64,000 nt of DNA from Alphaproteobacteria bacterium (GTDB taxonomy: Bacteria > Myxococcota_A > UBA796 > CAJQPC01), in contig JACKEV010000008.1 of the NCBI GenBank assembly GCA_020632795.1, positions 1 to 64,000 of the forward strand, in the 5' to 3' direction. Position numbers and translations under genes: made by a program. A model generated the notes under the pieces. That model ran no database searches. It saw nothing but the letters and a program-made list of their open reading frames with translations, and was not told the DNA's origin. Position 1 is the stretch's first letter. The number at the start of each line of letters is the position of its first letter. This document shows positions 14,918 through 23,287 of this stretch, one piece after another.

Positions 14918-17431
14918 TCAGCCCCCGTCGCGGCGGTCGTGGCGCCAGTCGCCCCGGCGCTCGTAGTCCTGGCCCTGGAACTGGCCGCCGAAGAGCTGCT
15001 CCATGTAGGGGACCGCGGCGTCCATCGGGTAGCCGTTGGTGCCGTTGTTCGGGTCGGGGGACGCGTTGTTGGGGAAGCCGCCGTGCAGCTCGCCGTCGCC
15101 CACCTTGTGGGGGGTGAAGCCGATGAAGTTGAGCAGCGACCAGTGGTACTTCGCGTTGCCGTCGTTGGTGTGGATGTACTGGGCGGGGTCGTCGGGGTGC
15201 ATCAGGGAGAGGGTCTGCACGCCCGGGTCGTCGGCGCCGGTGCGGATGGTGCCGGCGTACATGCCGGTGCCGCCCTGGGTGTCCGCGCCGCCCATCGGGG
15301 CGGTGGCGCTGGCGTAGTCCAGGCCCTGGGTGCCGCCGTACTGCTGGGCGTAGTGCAGCACCGCCGCTGCGCTCTGGCTGTAGCCGGAGGCGAAGGTGGT
15401 GACGTTGGGGTCGATCTTGCCGAGGTAGTTGCTGAGGTGGTCCACGCCGTCGACCGGCACGCCGTCGTTCGCGACGATGTTCTCGGCGGTGTTGCTGAAC
15501 GGCACGACCAGACCGTAGCGCTCCTTGTCCTGGAAGTACTGGCTGGCTCGGATGGAGCCCTCGCGGATCATGGAGGTGGTCTGGCCCGCCCGGAAGTCGT
15601 TGGGCTGGTCGGTGCCGGCCAGCTCGGTCAGGGAGGGCTTGATGTCCAGCTCGGTGGGCAGCACGTCCAGGAAGAAGGCGGCGCCGTCGGGGTCGGCGTT
15701 GGCCATCTCGATGTACTTGTCGAGGATGGCCTCCTGGAAGTTGGTGTAGTCCTTGGGGTCCATCGCCGCGAAGAAGTCCTGGGTGGCCTGCGCGTCGTCG
15801 ACGGTGCGGACCAGCTCCTTGAGGTCCTCGTCGGACATCTGGGAGAAGTCCTGGGTGGCCTGCTCCTCGGTGATGTCGCCGTTGGCGACCAGATCGCTGA
15901 GGATGCCCGCCTCGCCCAGGGTGTTCAGCAGCGTGTTGTGGTGGAGCCGCTGGAGCTTGCCGTCGTCGATCTGGTTCTGGCGCTCCCAGGCCTCGTCGGT
16001 GAGCGGGATGCCCATCGGGCTGAACTGCTGGGTGAACTTCGTGGTGTTGCCCGGGATGTCCATCGCGCCGGTGAAGCTGTTGTCGACGGTGGACTTGGGG
16101 GCGGTGGTGTAGTAGCGGTCGTGGGCGTCTTCGGTGACCGGCTTGGCGTCGCCGTGCATGATCCAGTTGTTGAGCCAGCCGGTCAGCTCGGGGGCCAGGC
16201 CGTCGACGGTGTTGTAGAGCCCGCCAAGGCCGTTCATGCCGGTCTTGACCAGCCCGCCCCAGGCCGCGTCGAGCACGCCGAGGCCGCCACCGAGGGCGGC
16301 CGCGCCGGTGTCCCAGAGACCCTGGCCGCCGGCCTTGAGGGTGTCCCAGATGCCCTGGCCGCCGGTCTTGAGGGTGTCCCACATGCCGCCGAGCGCAGCC
16401 CCGCCGGTGTCGAGCAGGCCCTGTCCGAAGGTGGAGGCGGTGTTCAGGAGGCCGTTGCCGCCGGCCTGGAGCATGCCCATGATGCCCTGGTCGCGGGCGT
16501 TCCAGACGTCACCGAGGCCCTGCAGGGCGGCGCCGCCGGTGTCGAGCAGGCCCTGTCCGAAGGTGGACGCGGTGTCCCACATGCCGCCGACCGCGGCCGC
16601 GCCGGTGTCCCACAGCCCCTGGGCGCCGGTGGAGACGGTGTCCCACAGGCCGCTGGCGGCGGTGAGCCCTGTGTCCACGACGCCGGAGACGGCCGCTGCG
16701 CCGGTGTCCCAGACCCCCTGGGCGGCCGCGCCGACCGTGTCGAGGGTGCCGGAGACGGCCGCGGTGCCGGCGTTCCAGGCGCGGGAGGCGCCGTCGACCA
16801 CGAGATCCGTCGCGCCGCTGGCGAGGTCCTTGGCGCCGTCCCAGAGGTCCCCCAGGCCCCAGCGCTGGATGCCCGCGTCGGGGGACTCCTCCAGCTCGAC
16901 GGGCTCGCCCGCCGCGACGTCCTTGGCCTTGTCGTGGGCCTCGGACTCGGCGGCCTGGGCCTCGCCGCCGTCGACCTCCTGGGCGCCGGCGTCCTCCCCC
17001 TCGGACTCGCCCTGGCCGTTGGCCTGGCCGTCGTGGATGACCTCGTGGGCGACCTCCTCGGGCTTGGCGTCCCGGCGCAGCAGCAGCAGGCCGTCGCGCC
17101 AGGCGGAGCGGGCGTTGAGGCCCTCCAGCGCGGCCTCGGATTCCTCGCTCTGGCGGACCTCGATGTGACCGAGGCCGGTGCCCAGGGACTGCTCCATGCG
17201 GTCCTGGTAGGGGAGGGAGGTGCTGGGGCTCTGCTCGGCGGCGTCGAAGAGGGTGTCGGGGTCGCCGGGCATCATCCCGGTGACCGCGGAGTTGCCCATG
17301 ATGGCCTGGAGCCGGGCGGCGCGCTCGGGGTCGAAGCCCCCCTGAAGATCCGGCATAGCCAAGGGTCCAACAGGGTGATCGTGCGACTGCTCGGCGCTGT
17401 TCCGAGGCCGGCTCTGGGCGTAGGCGGGCAT
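14918..17431 (-). CDS. DUF4157-like (HEVIH) protein with 11-residue repeats and a GxSxS hydrolase-like C-terminus
   Basis: An 837-residue protein in three parts. Residues 85-140 resemble the DUF4157/eCIS-core zincin-like module found in putative extracellular injection-system and polymorphic-toxin proteins: IEVRQSEESEAAL, then ARSAWRDGLLLL, then HEVIH at 129-133. After an acidic linker (140-190), residues about 192-412 consist of roughly 19 consecutive 11-residue units of the type GLWDTGAAAVG, predicted as hendecad amphipathic helices. Residues 430-837 form a globular domain with a candidate nucleophile elbow GYSQS (683-687) and conserved HSL-like small motifs; a serine hydrolase is possible. 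The ATG follows CAGGAG with a seven-base gap. There is no signal peptide. No injection-system structural genes are present. Confidence 0.75.
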   Translation of the reverse strand: MPAYAQSRPRNSAEQSHDHPVGPLAMPDLQGGFDPERAARLQAIMGNSAVTGMMPGDPDTLFDAAEQSPSTSLPYQDRMEQSLGTGLGHIEVRQSEESEAALEGLNARSAWRDGLLLLRRDAKPEEVAHEVIHDGQANGQGESEGEDAGAQEVDGGEAQAAESEAHDKAKDVAAGEPVELEESPDAGIQRWGLGDLWDGAKDLASGATDLVVDGASRAWNAGTAAVSGTLDTVGAAAQGVWDTGAAAVSGVVDTGLTAASGLWDTVSTGAQGLWDTGAAAVGGMWDTASTFGQGLLDTGGAALQGLGDVWNARDQGIMGMLQAGGNGLLNTASTFGQGLLDTGGAALGGMWDTLKTGGQGIWDTLKAGGQGLWDTGAAALGGGLGVLDAAWGGLVKTGMNGLGGLYNTVDGLAPELTGWLNNWIMHGDAKPVTEDAHDRYYTTAPKSTVDNSFTGAMDIPGNTTKFTQQFSPMGIPLTDEAWERQNQIDDGKLQRLHHNTLLNTLGEAGILSDLVANGDITEEQATQDFSQMSDEDLKELVRTVDDAQATQDFFAAMDPKDYTNFQEAILDKYIEMANADPDGAAFFLDVLPTELDIKPSLTELAGTDQPNDFRAGQTTSMIREGSIRASQYFQDKERYGLVVPFSNTAENIVANDGVPVDGVDHLSNYLGKIDPNVTTFASGYSQSAAAVLHYAQQYGGTQGLDYASATAPMGGADTQGGTGMYAGTIRTGADDPGVQTLSLMHPDDPAQYIHTNDGNAKYHWSLLNFIGFTPHKVGDGELHGGFPNNASPDPNNGTNGYPMDAAVPYMEQLFGGQFQGQDYERRGDWRHDRRDGG
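16401..16443 (-). repeat. 43-bp direct repeat, copy A
   Basis: Matches 16533-16575 with a single mismatch. The copies are 132 bp apart, exactly four 33-bp hendecad units, showing duplication inside the repeat region of the DUF4157-like gene. Confidence 0.9.
16533..16575 (-). repeat. 43-bp direct repeat, copy B
   Basis: The second copy of the repeat at 16401-16443, differing by one base (c for g). It encodes the same ASTFGQGLLDTGG-type segment. Confidence 0.9.
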
Positions 17432-17584
17432 GGTGGGGCTCCTGGGGACGGCCCATCTTCGGACCCAGGCGGGCGGTGCGCTCCCGTAAGAACACGTTCT
17501 ACCGCGATGGATGCGATCTGCGCAAGCACGGATTGGCTCAGGCGCGCAGAGGGCGCGGCGTGCGCCCCGCGACAGCGCGAGGGT

Positions 17585-17590
17585 TATGGT
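17585..17590 (+). promoter_or_regulatory. Candidate -10 element TATGGT
   Basis: TATGGT 49 nt before the ATG at 17640, in the 208-bp divergent region 17432-17639. The rest of that region shows no other feature I can support. Confidence 0.25.
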
Positions 17591-17639
17591 TGGGGCGATG
17601 ACCGATCCCCTGCACACCCCTCGGTTTCGGAGGTGCCTG

Positions 17640-19649
17640 ATGGCGCTCCTCACCTGGCTGTCCGGCGCGCTGGGCGTAGCCTGCGACGACCGCGACGGGC
17701 CCCAGCCGGGCCCGACCCCCCACCGCGTCGAGCTGACCGAGCGGGCGCGCCCCGGCGTGGGCGGCAGCCTCTCCAGCGCGCTGTCTCCCGACGGGGGGAG
17801 GATCGCGGTGGGCACCACCCTGGGGCTGGCGGTGCACCAGCAGCCTGGAGGTGCCCTGGACTGGTTCGCGCCCGCCGAGGCGCCGGTCACCGCCGTGGCC
17901 TGGTCGGCGGACGGGGCGCGGATCGCGGCCGGCGAGCGGGGCGGACGGGTCGTGGTCTTCGGCGCAGACGGGGCGAAGGGGGCCGAGGTCCGGCACGACG
18001 GCGAGCAGGTCCACCTCGCGCTGTCCCCCGACGGCGGGCGGCTCGCCACCGCGGGGGAGGGGGATCTGGTGAAGCTCTGGGACGCCACCACCGGCGCCCC
18101 GCTGGCGACCCTGCACGGCCCTGAGGCCCCGGTGACCGGGCTCGCGTTCGGGCCCGATGGCCAGCAGCTCGCCGCCAGCGCCCAGGACGGGGCGGTGGCG
18201 GTGTGGTCGGGCGACCTCAGCGGCCCGGCCGTCTCCCGGCGGGACCACGCCCGGCACGCCCGCGGCGTCGCGTTCAGCCCGGACGGCGGGCGGCTGGCCA
18301 GCGTGGGGCTGGAGCTGATCGTGCGGGACACCTCGGGGCAGGTCAGCCACTGGAGCCCGCCCCAGGGGGCCCGCCTGGAGAGCGTGGGCTGGTCGCCGGA
18401 CGGCGCGCAGCTCGTCACCGGGCTGGACTCGGGCGCGGCGCTCCTGTGGGACGCCGCGAGCGGGCAGGTCGTCGGGCGGTTCGCGCCGCTGTACAGCTCC
18501 CCCCAGGTGGGCGGGGTGACCCCGGACGGCTCCGCCGTGCTCCTCCAGGGAGACGACACCACCCTCTGGCGTATCGCGGACCAGAGCCTCCTCGAGGTGC
18601 TGCCCAGCGCCGCTTCAGCGATCCGGATCGCCTGGTCGGCCGACGGCGCCGCGCTCGCCGTGGCCTCCCGCAGCCAGGTCGCCGTGCTGCCGGCCGACGG
18701 CGGTCCCCCCGCCACTGCGATGACCGGCCACACCCACTTCATCTCGGGGCTGGCCTTCGCGCCCGGCGGCACCCTGGTCAGCGTCTCCAGCCGGGAGGCC
18801 ATCGGCTGGGATCCCGCCACCGGCGCGCGCCGGTACACCGTGACCCCGCCGGACGAGCGCCCCCTGGAGGCCGCCGCGCTGCACCCCACCGAGCCGGTGC
18901 TGCTGACCGCTTCCATCCACCGGCCCTCCGCCCTCAAGAAGGAGATCCGCCTGCTGCGCTGGGACGCGAACACCGGCGCGGCCCTGGAGCCCTTCGCCGT
19001 CGACGCCGTGCGGGCCACCGCGGCCCATCAGCTCGCCTGGAGCCCGGACGGCGCGGTGCTGGCGCTGCGGGGCTCCGGCGCGGTGTGGACCTGGGACGCG
19101 GCGGGGACCCCCCTCGCCGAGCGCAAGGAGCTGGTGGACGCCGACAGCGCCCTGGTCTGGGGCCCGGACGGCGCCTGGATCGCCTCGGGCACCCGGGACG
19201 GCGGGATCGTGCTGTGGGACCCCCGGACCGGCGCCGCGCTGCGCACGCTGGAGGGCACGCCCGCCGGCCAGCGGGTCGAGCGGCTGGCGCTGAGCGCGGA
19301 CGGCGCCCTCATCGCGGCCATGCACCGCAGCACCGAGGGCTCGGTGGTGCGGGTGTGGCACAGCGGCAGCGGGAAGCTCGTGGCCGGTCCCCTGGAGGGC
19401 GCCCGGGGGCTGGGGCAGAGCCTCGCCTTCCACCCGGAGACGGGGCTGCTGGCGGCGGGCTTCGGTCAGCCGCCGGAGGCCGGCGCGCTGGCGGTCTGGG
19501 CCCTGCCCGATGGCCGCCTCGTGGACGCGATCGCCTCGCCGCGCAGCTACGCCCAGGGCGTGGCGTGGCGCCCGGACGGCCGCGCCCTCGCCGCGAGCCT
19601 GGATGGTGGGCTGACCCTGTTTGACGTCACCCTGGAGGCGCAGCCTTAG
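17640..19649 (+). CDS. WD40-repeat lipoprotein
   Basis: A 669-residue lipoprotein made almost entirely of WD40-type beta-propeller blades, recognisable from repeated SPDGGRLA(T/S) and (V)LWD turns (for example KLWDATTGAPLATL, LWDAASGQVVG, VLWDPRTGAALRTL); about 12-14 blades would make two propellers. The signal MALLTWLSGALGVAC has a lipobox. The start at 17640 is chosen because GGAGGTG precedes it and it places the signal at the N-terminus; an in-frame ATG 42 bp upstream lacks a good site. Such propellers scaffold protein complexes. It is divergent from the DUF4157-like gene and could share its biology, but that is inference. Its end overlaps the convergent methyltransferase gene by 23 bp. 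Confidence 0.87.
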   Translation: MALLTWLSGALGVACDDRDGPQPGPTPHRVELTERARPGVGGSLSSALSPDGGRIAVGTTLGLAVHQQPGGALDWFAPAEAPVTAVAWSADGARIAAGERGGRVVVFGADGAKGAEVRHDGEQVHLALSPDGGRLATAGEGDLVKLWDATTGAPLATLHGPEAPVTGLAFGPDGQQLAASAQDGAVAVWSGDLSGPAVSRRDHARHARGVAFSPDGGRLASVGLELIVRDTSGQVSHWSPPQGARLESVGWSPDGAQLVTGLDSGAALLWDAASGQVVGRFAPLYSSPQVGGVTPDGSAVLLQGDDTTLWRIADQSLLEVLPSAASAIRIAWSADGAALAVASRSQVAVLPADGGPPATAMTGHTHFISGLAFAPGGTLVSVSSREAIGWDPATGARRYTVTPPDERPLEAAALHPTEPVLLTASIHRPSALKKEIRLLRWDANTGAALEPFAVDAVRATAAHQLAWSPDGAVLALRGSGAVWTWDAAGTPLAERKELVDADSALVWGPDGAWIASGTRDGGIVLWDPRTGAALRTLEGTPAGQRVERLALSADGALIAAMHRSTEGSVVRVWHSGSGKLVAGPLEGARGLGQSLAFHPETGLLAAGFGQPPEAGALAVWALPDGRLVDAIASPRSYAQGVAWRPDGRALAASLDGGLTLFDVTLEAQP

Positions 19650-20373
19650 GCCGCCGCGCCAGGAACACCTCGCCGATCTCCAGGCCCGGCATCACGTCGG
19701 GCTCCAGCAGGGTGAAGCCCGCCTCGGCGAACAGGCGGCGCCAGGTGGGCCGATCGAACAGACCCTGGGTGTGGGGGTCGTGCACGGCGCGCATGCCCCC
19801 GTCGGCGTCCCGCAGCAGGAAGGAGAAGTCCACCCGGAAGGTGGTGTCGGCGGGGTCCGGGTCCCAGGCCCACTCCATGAGCCGGGCGCTGCGGCCGTCC
19901 GGCGCGTCTCCACCGCAGACCGAGAGGCCCTCCTGGAAGGTCTCCCGGACGTGGTCCGGCAGCACCAGCGCGCCGCCCCCGGGGCGGCAGTGGGCGAACA
20001 GGGTGTCCAGAGCCGCCCGCAGCTCAGCCTCGGTGCGCATGTACATGACCGCGTCGTGGAGCAGCACGGCGTCGAAGGACTGCCCCAGGCGCAGCGTGCG
20101 CATGTCGCCCTGGACATGCGCGCGGCCCGGGTTCAGGCGCCGGCTGGCGGCCAGCATGGCCGGGGAGGCGTCCACCAGCACCAGCTCCAGGGCGTCGGGC
20201 ATGTGGCTGGCCAGGTGCCCGCCCCCGCTGCCCAGCTCCAGGACGCGGCGCAGCGGCCCGTCGGCGCCCTGCTGCAGCAGGTCGAGGTACACCCCCGCCT
20301 CGTCGGCGTAGTCCTCGGGCGGGGAGAGGACCGGCCACCAGTCGGCCAGCTCGTCGTACAGGCGCTCGGGCAT
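19627..20373 (-). CDS. Class I SAM-dependent methyltransferase
   Basis: A 248-residue Rossmann-fold methyltransferase using S-adenosylmethionine. Motif I is VLELGSGGGHLASH near residue 45, with the acidic motif II LVDASPAM, motif III QGDMRTLRL and the post-motif FDAVLLHDAVMYM. The substrate is not apparent; the 'glycine N-methyltransferase-like' small-molecule branch fits as well as any. The ATG at 20373 follows AGGAGG with a five-base gap, so the longer frame to 20460 is rejected. The gene is divergent from dnaJ and its 3' end lies inside the WD40 gene end. Confidence 0.9.
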   Translation of the reverse strand: MPERLYDELADWWPVLSPPEDYADEAGVYLDLLQQGADGPLRRVLELGSGGGHLASHMPDALELVLVDASPAMLAASRRLNPGRAHVQGDMRTLRLGQSFDAVLLHDAVMYMRTEAELRAALDTLFAHCRPGGGALVLPDHVRETFQEGLSVCGGDAPDGRSARLMEWAWDPDPADTTFRVDFSFLLRDADGGMRAVHDPHTQGLFDRPTWRRLFAEAGFTLLEPDVMPGLEIGEVFLARRPKAAPPG

Positions 20374-20483
20374 GGGCCCCTCCTGACCCTGCGCGGGGTC
20401 ATCGTCAACCCGGCGCCCCCTTTTCGCCGCGCAAGGCGTGACTAACTTGTGGGTGAACAAAGCAATTCCAGGAGGTTGGAGAC

Positions 20484-21395
20484 ATGCGCGAGGACCGGCT
20501 GTATCAGACGCTCGGCGTGACGCGCGAGGCCTCCGCCAAGGAGATCAAGCGCGCGTTCCGCAAGCTCGCCCAGCAGTACCACCCCGACAAGAACCCCGAC
20601 GATCCCGAGGCCGAGGCCCGCTTCAAGGAGGTCAGCCAAGCCTACGAGGTCCTGTCCGATCCCGAGAAGCGCAAGCTCTACGACACCTTCGGCGATGCGG
20701 CCACCCGCCCCGGCTTCGACGCGGACGCCGCGCGGGCCGCCCAGGCCTGGCAGGCCGATGGAGGCGGCTTCGGCGGCGGGGGCTTCGTCGACCTCAACGA
20801 CCTGCTCAGCGGGCTGTTCGGCGGGCGCCCTCCGGGGCCGCGCGCGGGCGGGCCGCGGCCGGGCCATGACGTCCGCGCCCAGGTCAGCCTCGACTTCCGC
20901 ACCGCCGCCCAGGGGGGCCAGGTCGAGCTGACCCAGCCCGACGGCACCTCGCTCAAGGTCCGCGTCCCCGCCGGGGTGGGCGACGGCGAGACCATCCGGC
21001 TGCGCGGCCAGGGGGCCCCCGGCCGCGGCGGCCCGCCCGGGGATCTGCTGCTGGAGGTGCGCGTGCGCCCCGACCCGGTCTTCACCCGCGAGGGCAACGA
21101 CCTCCACGTCAGGGTCCCGGTCACCATCGGGCAGGCGCTGCGCGGCGCCAGCCTCCCGGTGCCCTCCCTGGACGGCGAGGTCCGCCTCAAGGTCCCCCCG
21201 GGCAGCCAGAGCGGCGCCCGGCTGAGGCTGCGCGGCAAGGGGGTGCGGCGCGGGCGCGGCGAGCCGGGGGATCTCTATGTCACCCTCGACGTGCGGCTGC
21301 CCCAGGTCGACCCCGAGCGCCTGGACCGCCTCGCAGAGGCCATCGACGCCATCGAGGCCGCCTACGGGGACGCCGGGGCGCGGGACGCGGCGTAG
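20484..21395 (+). CDS. DnaJ/CbpA-type co-chaperone without zinc finger
   Basis: A 303-residue type II J-domain protein that should stimulate a DnaK ATPase. The J domain is residues 5-70 with the essential HPD in QQYHPDKNP. A Gly/Phe-rich linker (80-115) follows, then two DnaJ C-terminal substrate domains. No CxxCxGxG zinc repeats are present, which makes it CbpA-like. The ATG follows a strong AGGAGGTTGGAG site. No dnaK, grpE or CIRCE element is nearby. Upstream, GACTAACTTG is a possible -10 region. It is followed 107 bp later by the ADP-ribosylglycohydrolase-like gene on the same strand. Confidence 0.94.
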   Translation: MREDRLYQTLGVTREASAKEIKRAFRKLAQQYHPDKNPDDPEAEARFKEVSQAYEVLSDPEKRKLYDTFGDAATRPGFDADAARAAQAWQADGGGFGGGGFVDLNDLLSGLFGGRPPGPRAGGPRPGHDVRAQVSLDFRTAAQGGQVELTQPDGTSLKVRVPAGVGDGETIRLRGQGAPGRGGPPGDLLLEVRVRPDPVFTREGNDLHVRVPVTIGQALRGASLPVPSLDGEVRLKVPPGSQSGARLRLRGKGVRRGRGEPGDLYVTLDVRLPQVDPERLDRLAEAIDAIEAAYGDAGARDAA

Positions 21396-21472
21396 CCCTC
21401 GCCCCCCGAAGTCCCTCCCGGGTTTGCGCCCTCCCGGCTATGGAGGATTCCCTGCGCCCCGCGCGTTGGGGG

Positions 21473-21478
21473 TAAGCT
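21473..21478 (+). promoter_or_regulatory. Candidate -10 element TAAGCT
   Basis: TAAGCT ends 24 nt before the ATG at 21503; the identical hexamer lies before 26855 at a similar distance. Confidence 0.35.
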
Positions 21479-21502
21479 ACAGGTCCGGTGAGGGTCTCCT
21501 CG

Positions 21503-22303
21503 ATGCAGCAACCAACGGCCACCGATCGCGCGCTCGGCGTGTTCACGGGCCTGGCCGCCGGCGATCGCAACGGCGGGCCGCTTCAGATGGCGCTGCAGCT
21601 CGCCTCCAGCCTCGCGGAGCGGCGGCGCTTCGACCCCGCCGACGTCTTCCACCGCTACCTCACCTGGTATCAGCGGGAGGGCTTCGACACCGGGCCCACC
21701 GCCGCCCAGGTCTTCCGGCTGGCGCTGCGGGGGATCCCGGGGGATCAGGCGGTCCAGCAGGTGCATGTCCGGGCCAGCGGCTTGACCGGGGGCTGCAACC
21801 CCGCGCACCGCATCGGGCCGATGGCGACCGCCGGCTTCATCCCCGACGACGCCCTGCCCGCCGCCGCGCGGAGCGAGGCCGCGCTGACCCACCTCCACCC
21901 GGTCGCGGGCGAGGCCTCGGTGGCGGTCGCGGTGCTCTGCAGGCGCCTGATCCGGGGCGTCGACTGGGCTGAGGCCCTCGCGCTCACCCGGGGCGGCCTG
22001 GGGCGGGAGGTCGCCGCGGCGCTGCGGCCCAGCCGACACGCCACCCTGGACTCCGGCGGCTACGCCCCCTCGGTGCTGCGGGTGGCGGTGTGGTTCCTCG
22101 ACCAGTACCCCGACTTCGAGGAGGCGCTGAACGGGGCGCTGGAGTTCTCCGGCGCGGACAACTACGCCCCCGTGCTGGTGGGCGCGCTCGGCGGGGCCCG
22201 CTGGGGCGCCCAGGCGGTCCCGGAGGACGCGCTGACCCACCTCGGGGCGATGCGCCATCAGGTCGCGGACGTCGCCTGGCGGCTGGTCGGCGGGTGGCGC
22301 TGA
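21503..22303 (+). CDS. ADP-ribosylglycohydrolase (DraG)-like protein with altered metal sites
   Basis: A 266-residue protein whose order of motifs matches the ADP-ribosylglycohydrolase fold: GVFTGLAAGDRNGGP at the N-terminus, HRIGPMATAGF in the middle, GGYAPSVLRVAVW, and GADNYAPVLVGALGGARWG near the end. The magnesium-binding acidic residues expected there (GDA near the start, DTDT near the end) are partly replaced, reading GDRN and ADNYA, so catalysis is uncertain. Canonical family members remove ADP-ribose from proteins or nucleotides. I chose ATG 21503, with GAGGG eight bases upstream; a GTG at 21488 is possible. The PqqB-like gene begins on the base after its stop codon. Confidence 0.72.
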   Translation: MQQPTATDRALGVFTGLAAGDRNGGPLQMALQLASSLAERRRFDPADVFHRYLTWYQREGFDTGPTAAQVFRLALRGIPGDQAVQQVHVRASGLTGGCNPAHRIGPMATAGFIPDDALPAAARSEAALTHLHPVAGEASVAVAVLCRRLIRGVDWAEALALTRGGLGREVAAALRPSRHATLDSGGYAPSVLRVAVWFLDQYPDFEEALNGALEFSGADNYAPVLVGALGGARWGAQAVPEDALTHLGAMRHQVADVAWRLVGGWR

Positions 22304-23248
22304 GTGCGGGTCGCGCTCGCTGCGCTCCTGCTCGTCGCCGCGCTCGTCGTCCAGGCCGCTCCGGAGGAAGGACCCATGAACGCTCCGTTTCTGGTGGTGC
22401 TGGGCGTGGCCCAGGACGCCGGGCACCCCCAGGCCGGCTGCGAGCGGAGCTGCTGCCGCCCGGCCTGGGAGGACCCCTCCCGCGCCCACCTCGTCACCAG
22501 CCTGGGGCTCGTCGACCCCCGGGACGGCCGCCGCTGGATCTTCGACGCCAGCCCCGACCTGCCCCGGCAGCTCCGCCACCTCGATCGGCTCGCGCCCCCC
22601 AAGGAGCGCCCGCCGGACCTCGCCGGGGTGTTCCTGACCCACGCCCACATCGGCCACTACACCGGCCTGGTCCACCTGGGCCGGGAGGTCATGGGCGCCT
22701 CTGGCGTGCCGCTCTACGCCATGCCCCGGATGCGCGCCTTCATCGAGGCGTCCGGCCCCTGGGAGCTGCTGGTGCGCCTGGGCAACGTCAGCCTGCAGAC
22801 CCTGACCGACGGGCAGGGGGTGCGCCTGGCCGATGACCTGGTGGTGACCCCCTTCGCGGTGCCCCACCGCGGCGAGTACAGCGAGACCGTCGGCTTCCGC
22901 ATCCGGGGACCGGGGCGCGAGGCGGTCTACCTGCCCGACATCGACAAGTGGTCGCGCTGGTCGGTCCCGGTGGAGCGGCTGCTCGCCGAGGTCGACTTGG
23001 CCTATGTCGACGCCACCTTCTACGCCGACGGCGAGCTGCCCGGCCGGGACATGGCCGAGATCCCGCACCCCTTCGTCCAGGAGACCCTCGCCCGGCTGGC
23101 CGACCAGCCCGCCGCCCTGCGCGCGAAGGTCCGCTTCATCCACCTCAACCACACCAACCCGCTGCTGGACCCCGACAGCGCCGCTCAGGATGTGGTGCGG
23201 TCGGCGGGCATGCGGGTGGCGGAGGAGGGCGAGGTCTTCGCGCTTTGA
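22304..23248 (+). CDS. PqqB-like metallo-beta-lactamase-fold hydrolase, probably exported
   Basis: A 314-residue metallo-beta-lactamase-fold protein closest to PqqB: LGVAQDAGHP at the start of the domain, a cysteine cluster (GCERSCC), and the metal motif THAHIGHYTGL, whose layout is typical of PqqB; later VPHRGEYSETVGF and HLNHTNP. PqqB acts in pyrroloquinoline quinone synthesis, but no other pqq gene is present, so the substrate may differ. GTG 22304 directly follows the upstream TGA and gives a signal-like N-terminus (VALAALLLVAALVVQA). ATG 22376, preceded by GGAGGAAGGA, is a strong alternative that would give a cytoplasmic protein. Confidence 0.83.
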   Translation: MRVALAALLLVAALVVQAAPEEGPMNAPFLVVLGVAQDAGHPQAGCERSCCRPAWEDPSRAHLVTSLGLVDPRDGRRWIFDASPDLPRQLRHLDRLAPPKERPPDLAGVFLTHAHIGHYTGLVHLGREVMGASGVPLYAMPRMRAFIEASGPWELLVRLGNVSLQTLTDGQGVRLADDLVVTPFAVPHRGEYSETVGFRIRGPGREAVYLPDIDKWSRWSVPVERLLAEVDLAYVDATFYADGELPGRDMAEIPHPFVQETLARLADQPAALRAKVRFIHLNHTNPLLDPDSAAQDVVRSAGMRVAEEGEVFAL

Positions 23249-23264
23249 GTCCCTCGTCACGGGT

Positions 23265-23270
23265 TATACT
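23265..23270 (+). promoter_or_regulatory. -10 element TATACT upstream of imuA
   Basis: TATACT ends 17 nt before the imuA start and abuts the LexA-type box, so transcription would start about 6-10 nt before the ATG, giving an almost leaderless mRNA. Confidence 0.5.
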
Positions 23271-23282
23271 GAACATACGTTC
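23271..23282. promoter_or_regulatory. LexA-type SOS box GAACATACGTTC
   Basis: A perfect GAAC-N4-GTTC palindrome, the core of the LexA operator known from Bacillus-type and several other lineages. It sits between the -10 hexamer and the imuA start, where bound LexA would block transcription. Confidence 0.72.
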
Positions 23283-23287
23283 AAATC

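Noticed and set aside
14918..17431. Calling an extracellular contractile injection locus
   Set aside because: No sheath, tube, baseplate or AAA+ eCIS gene lies in the window.
14939..18124. Long plus-strand open frame opposite the DUF4157-like gene
   Set aside because: Antisense shadow caused by high third-position G+C; composition (Val, Gly, Ala, Asp) is that of other shadows in the window.
20374..20483. CIRCE heat-shock operator before dnaJ
   Set aside because: No TTAGCACTC-N9-GAGTGCTAA-like repeat is visible.
22304..23248. Pyrroloquinoline quinone biosynthesis
   Set aside because: Only a PqqB-like gene is present; pqqA, C, D and E are absent.
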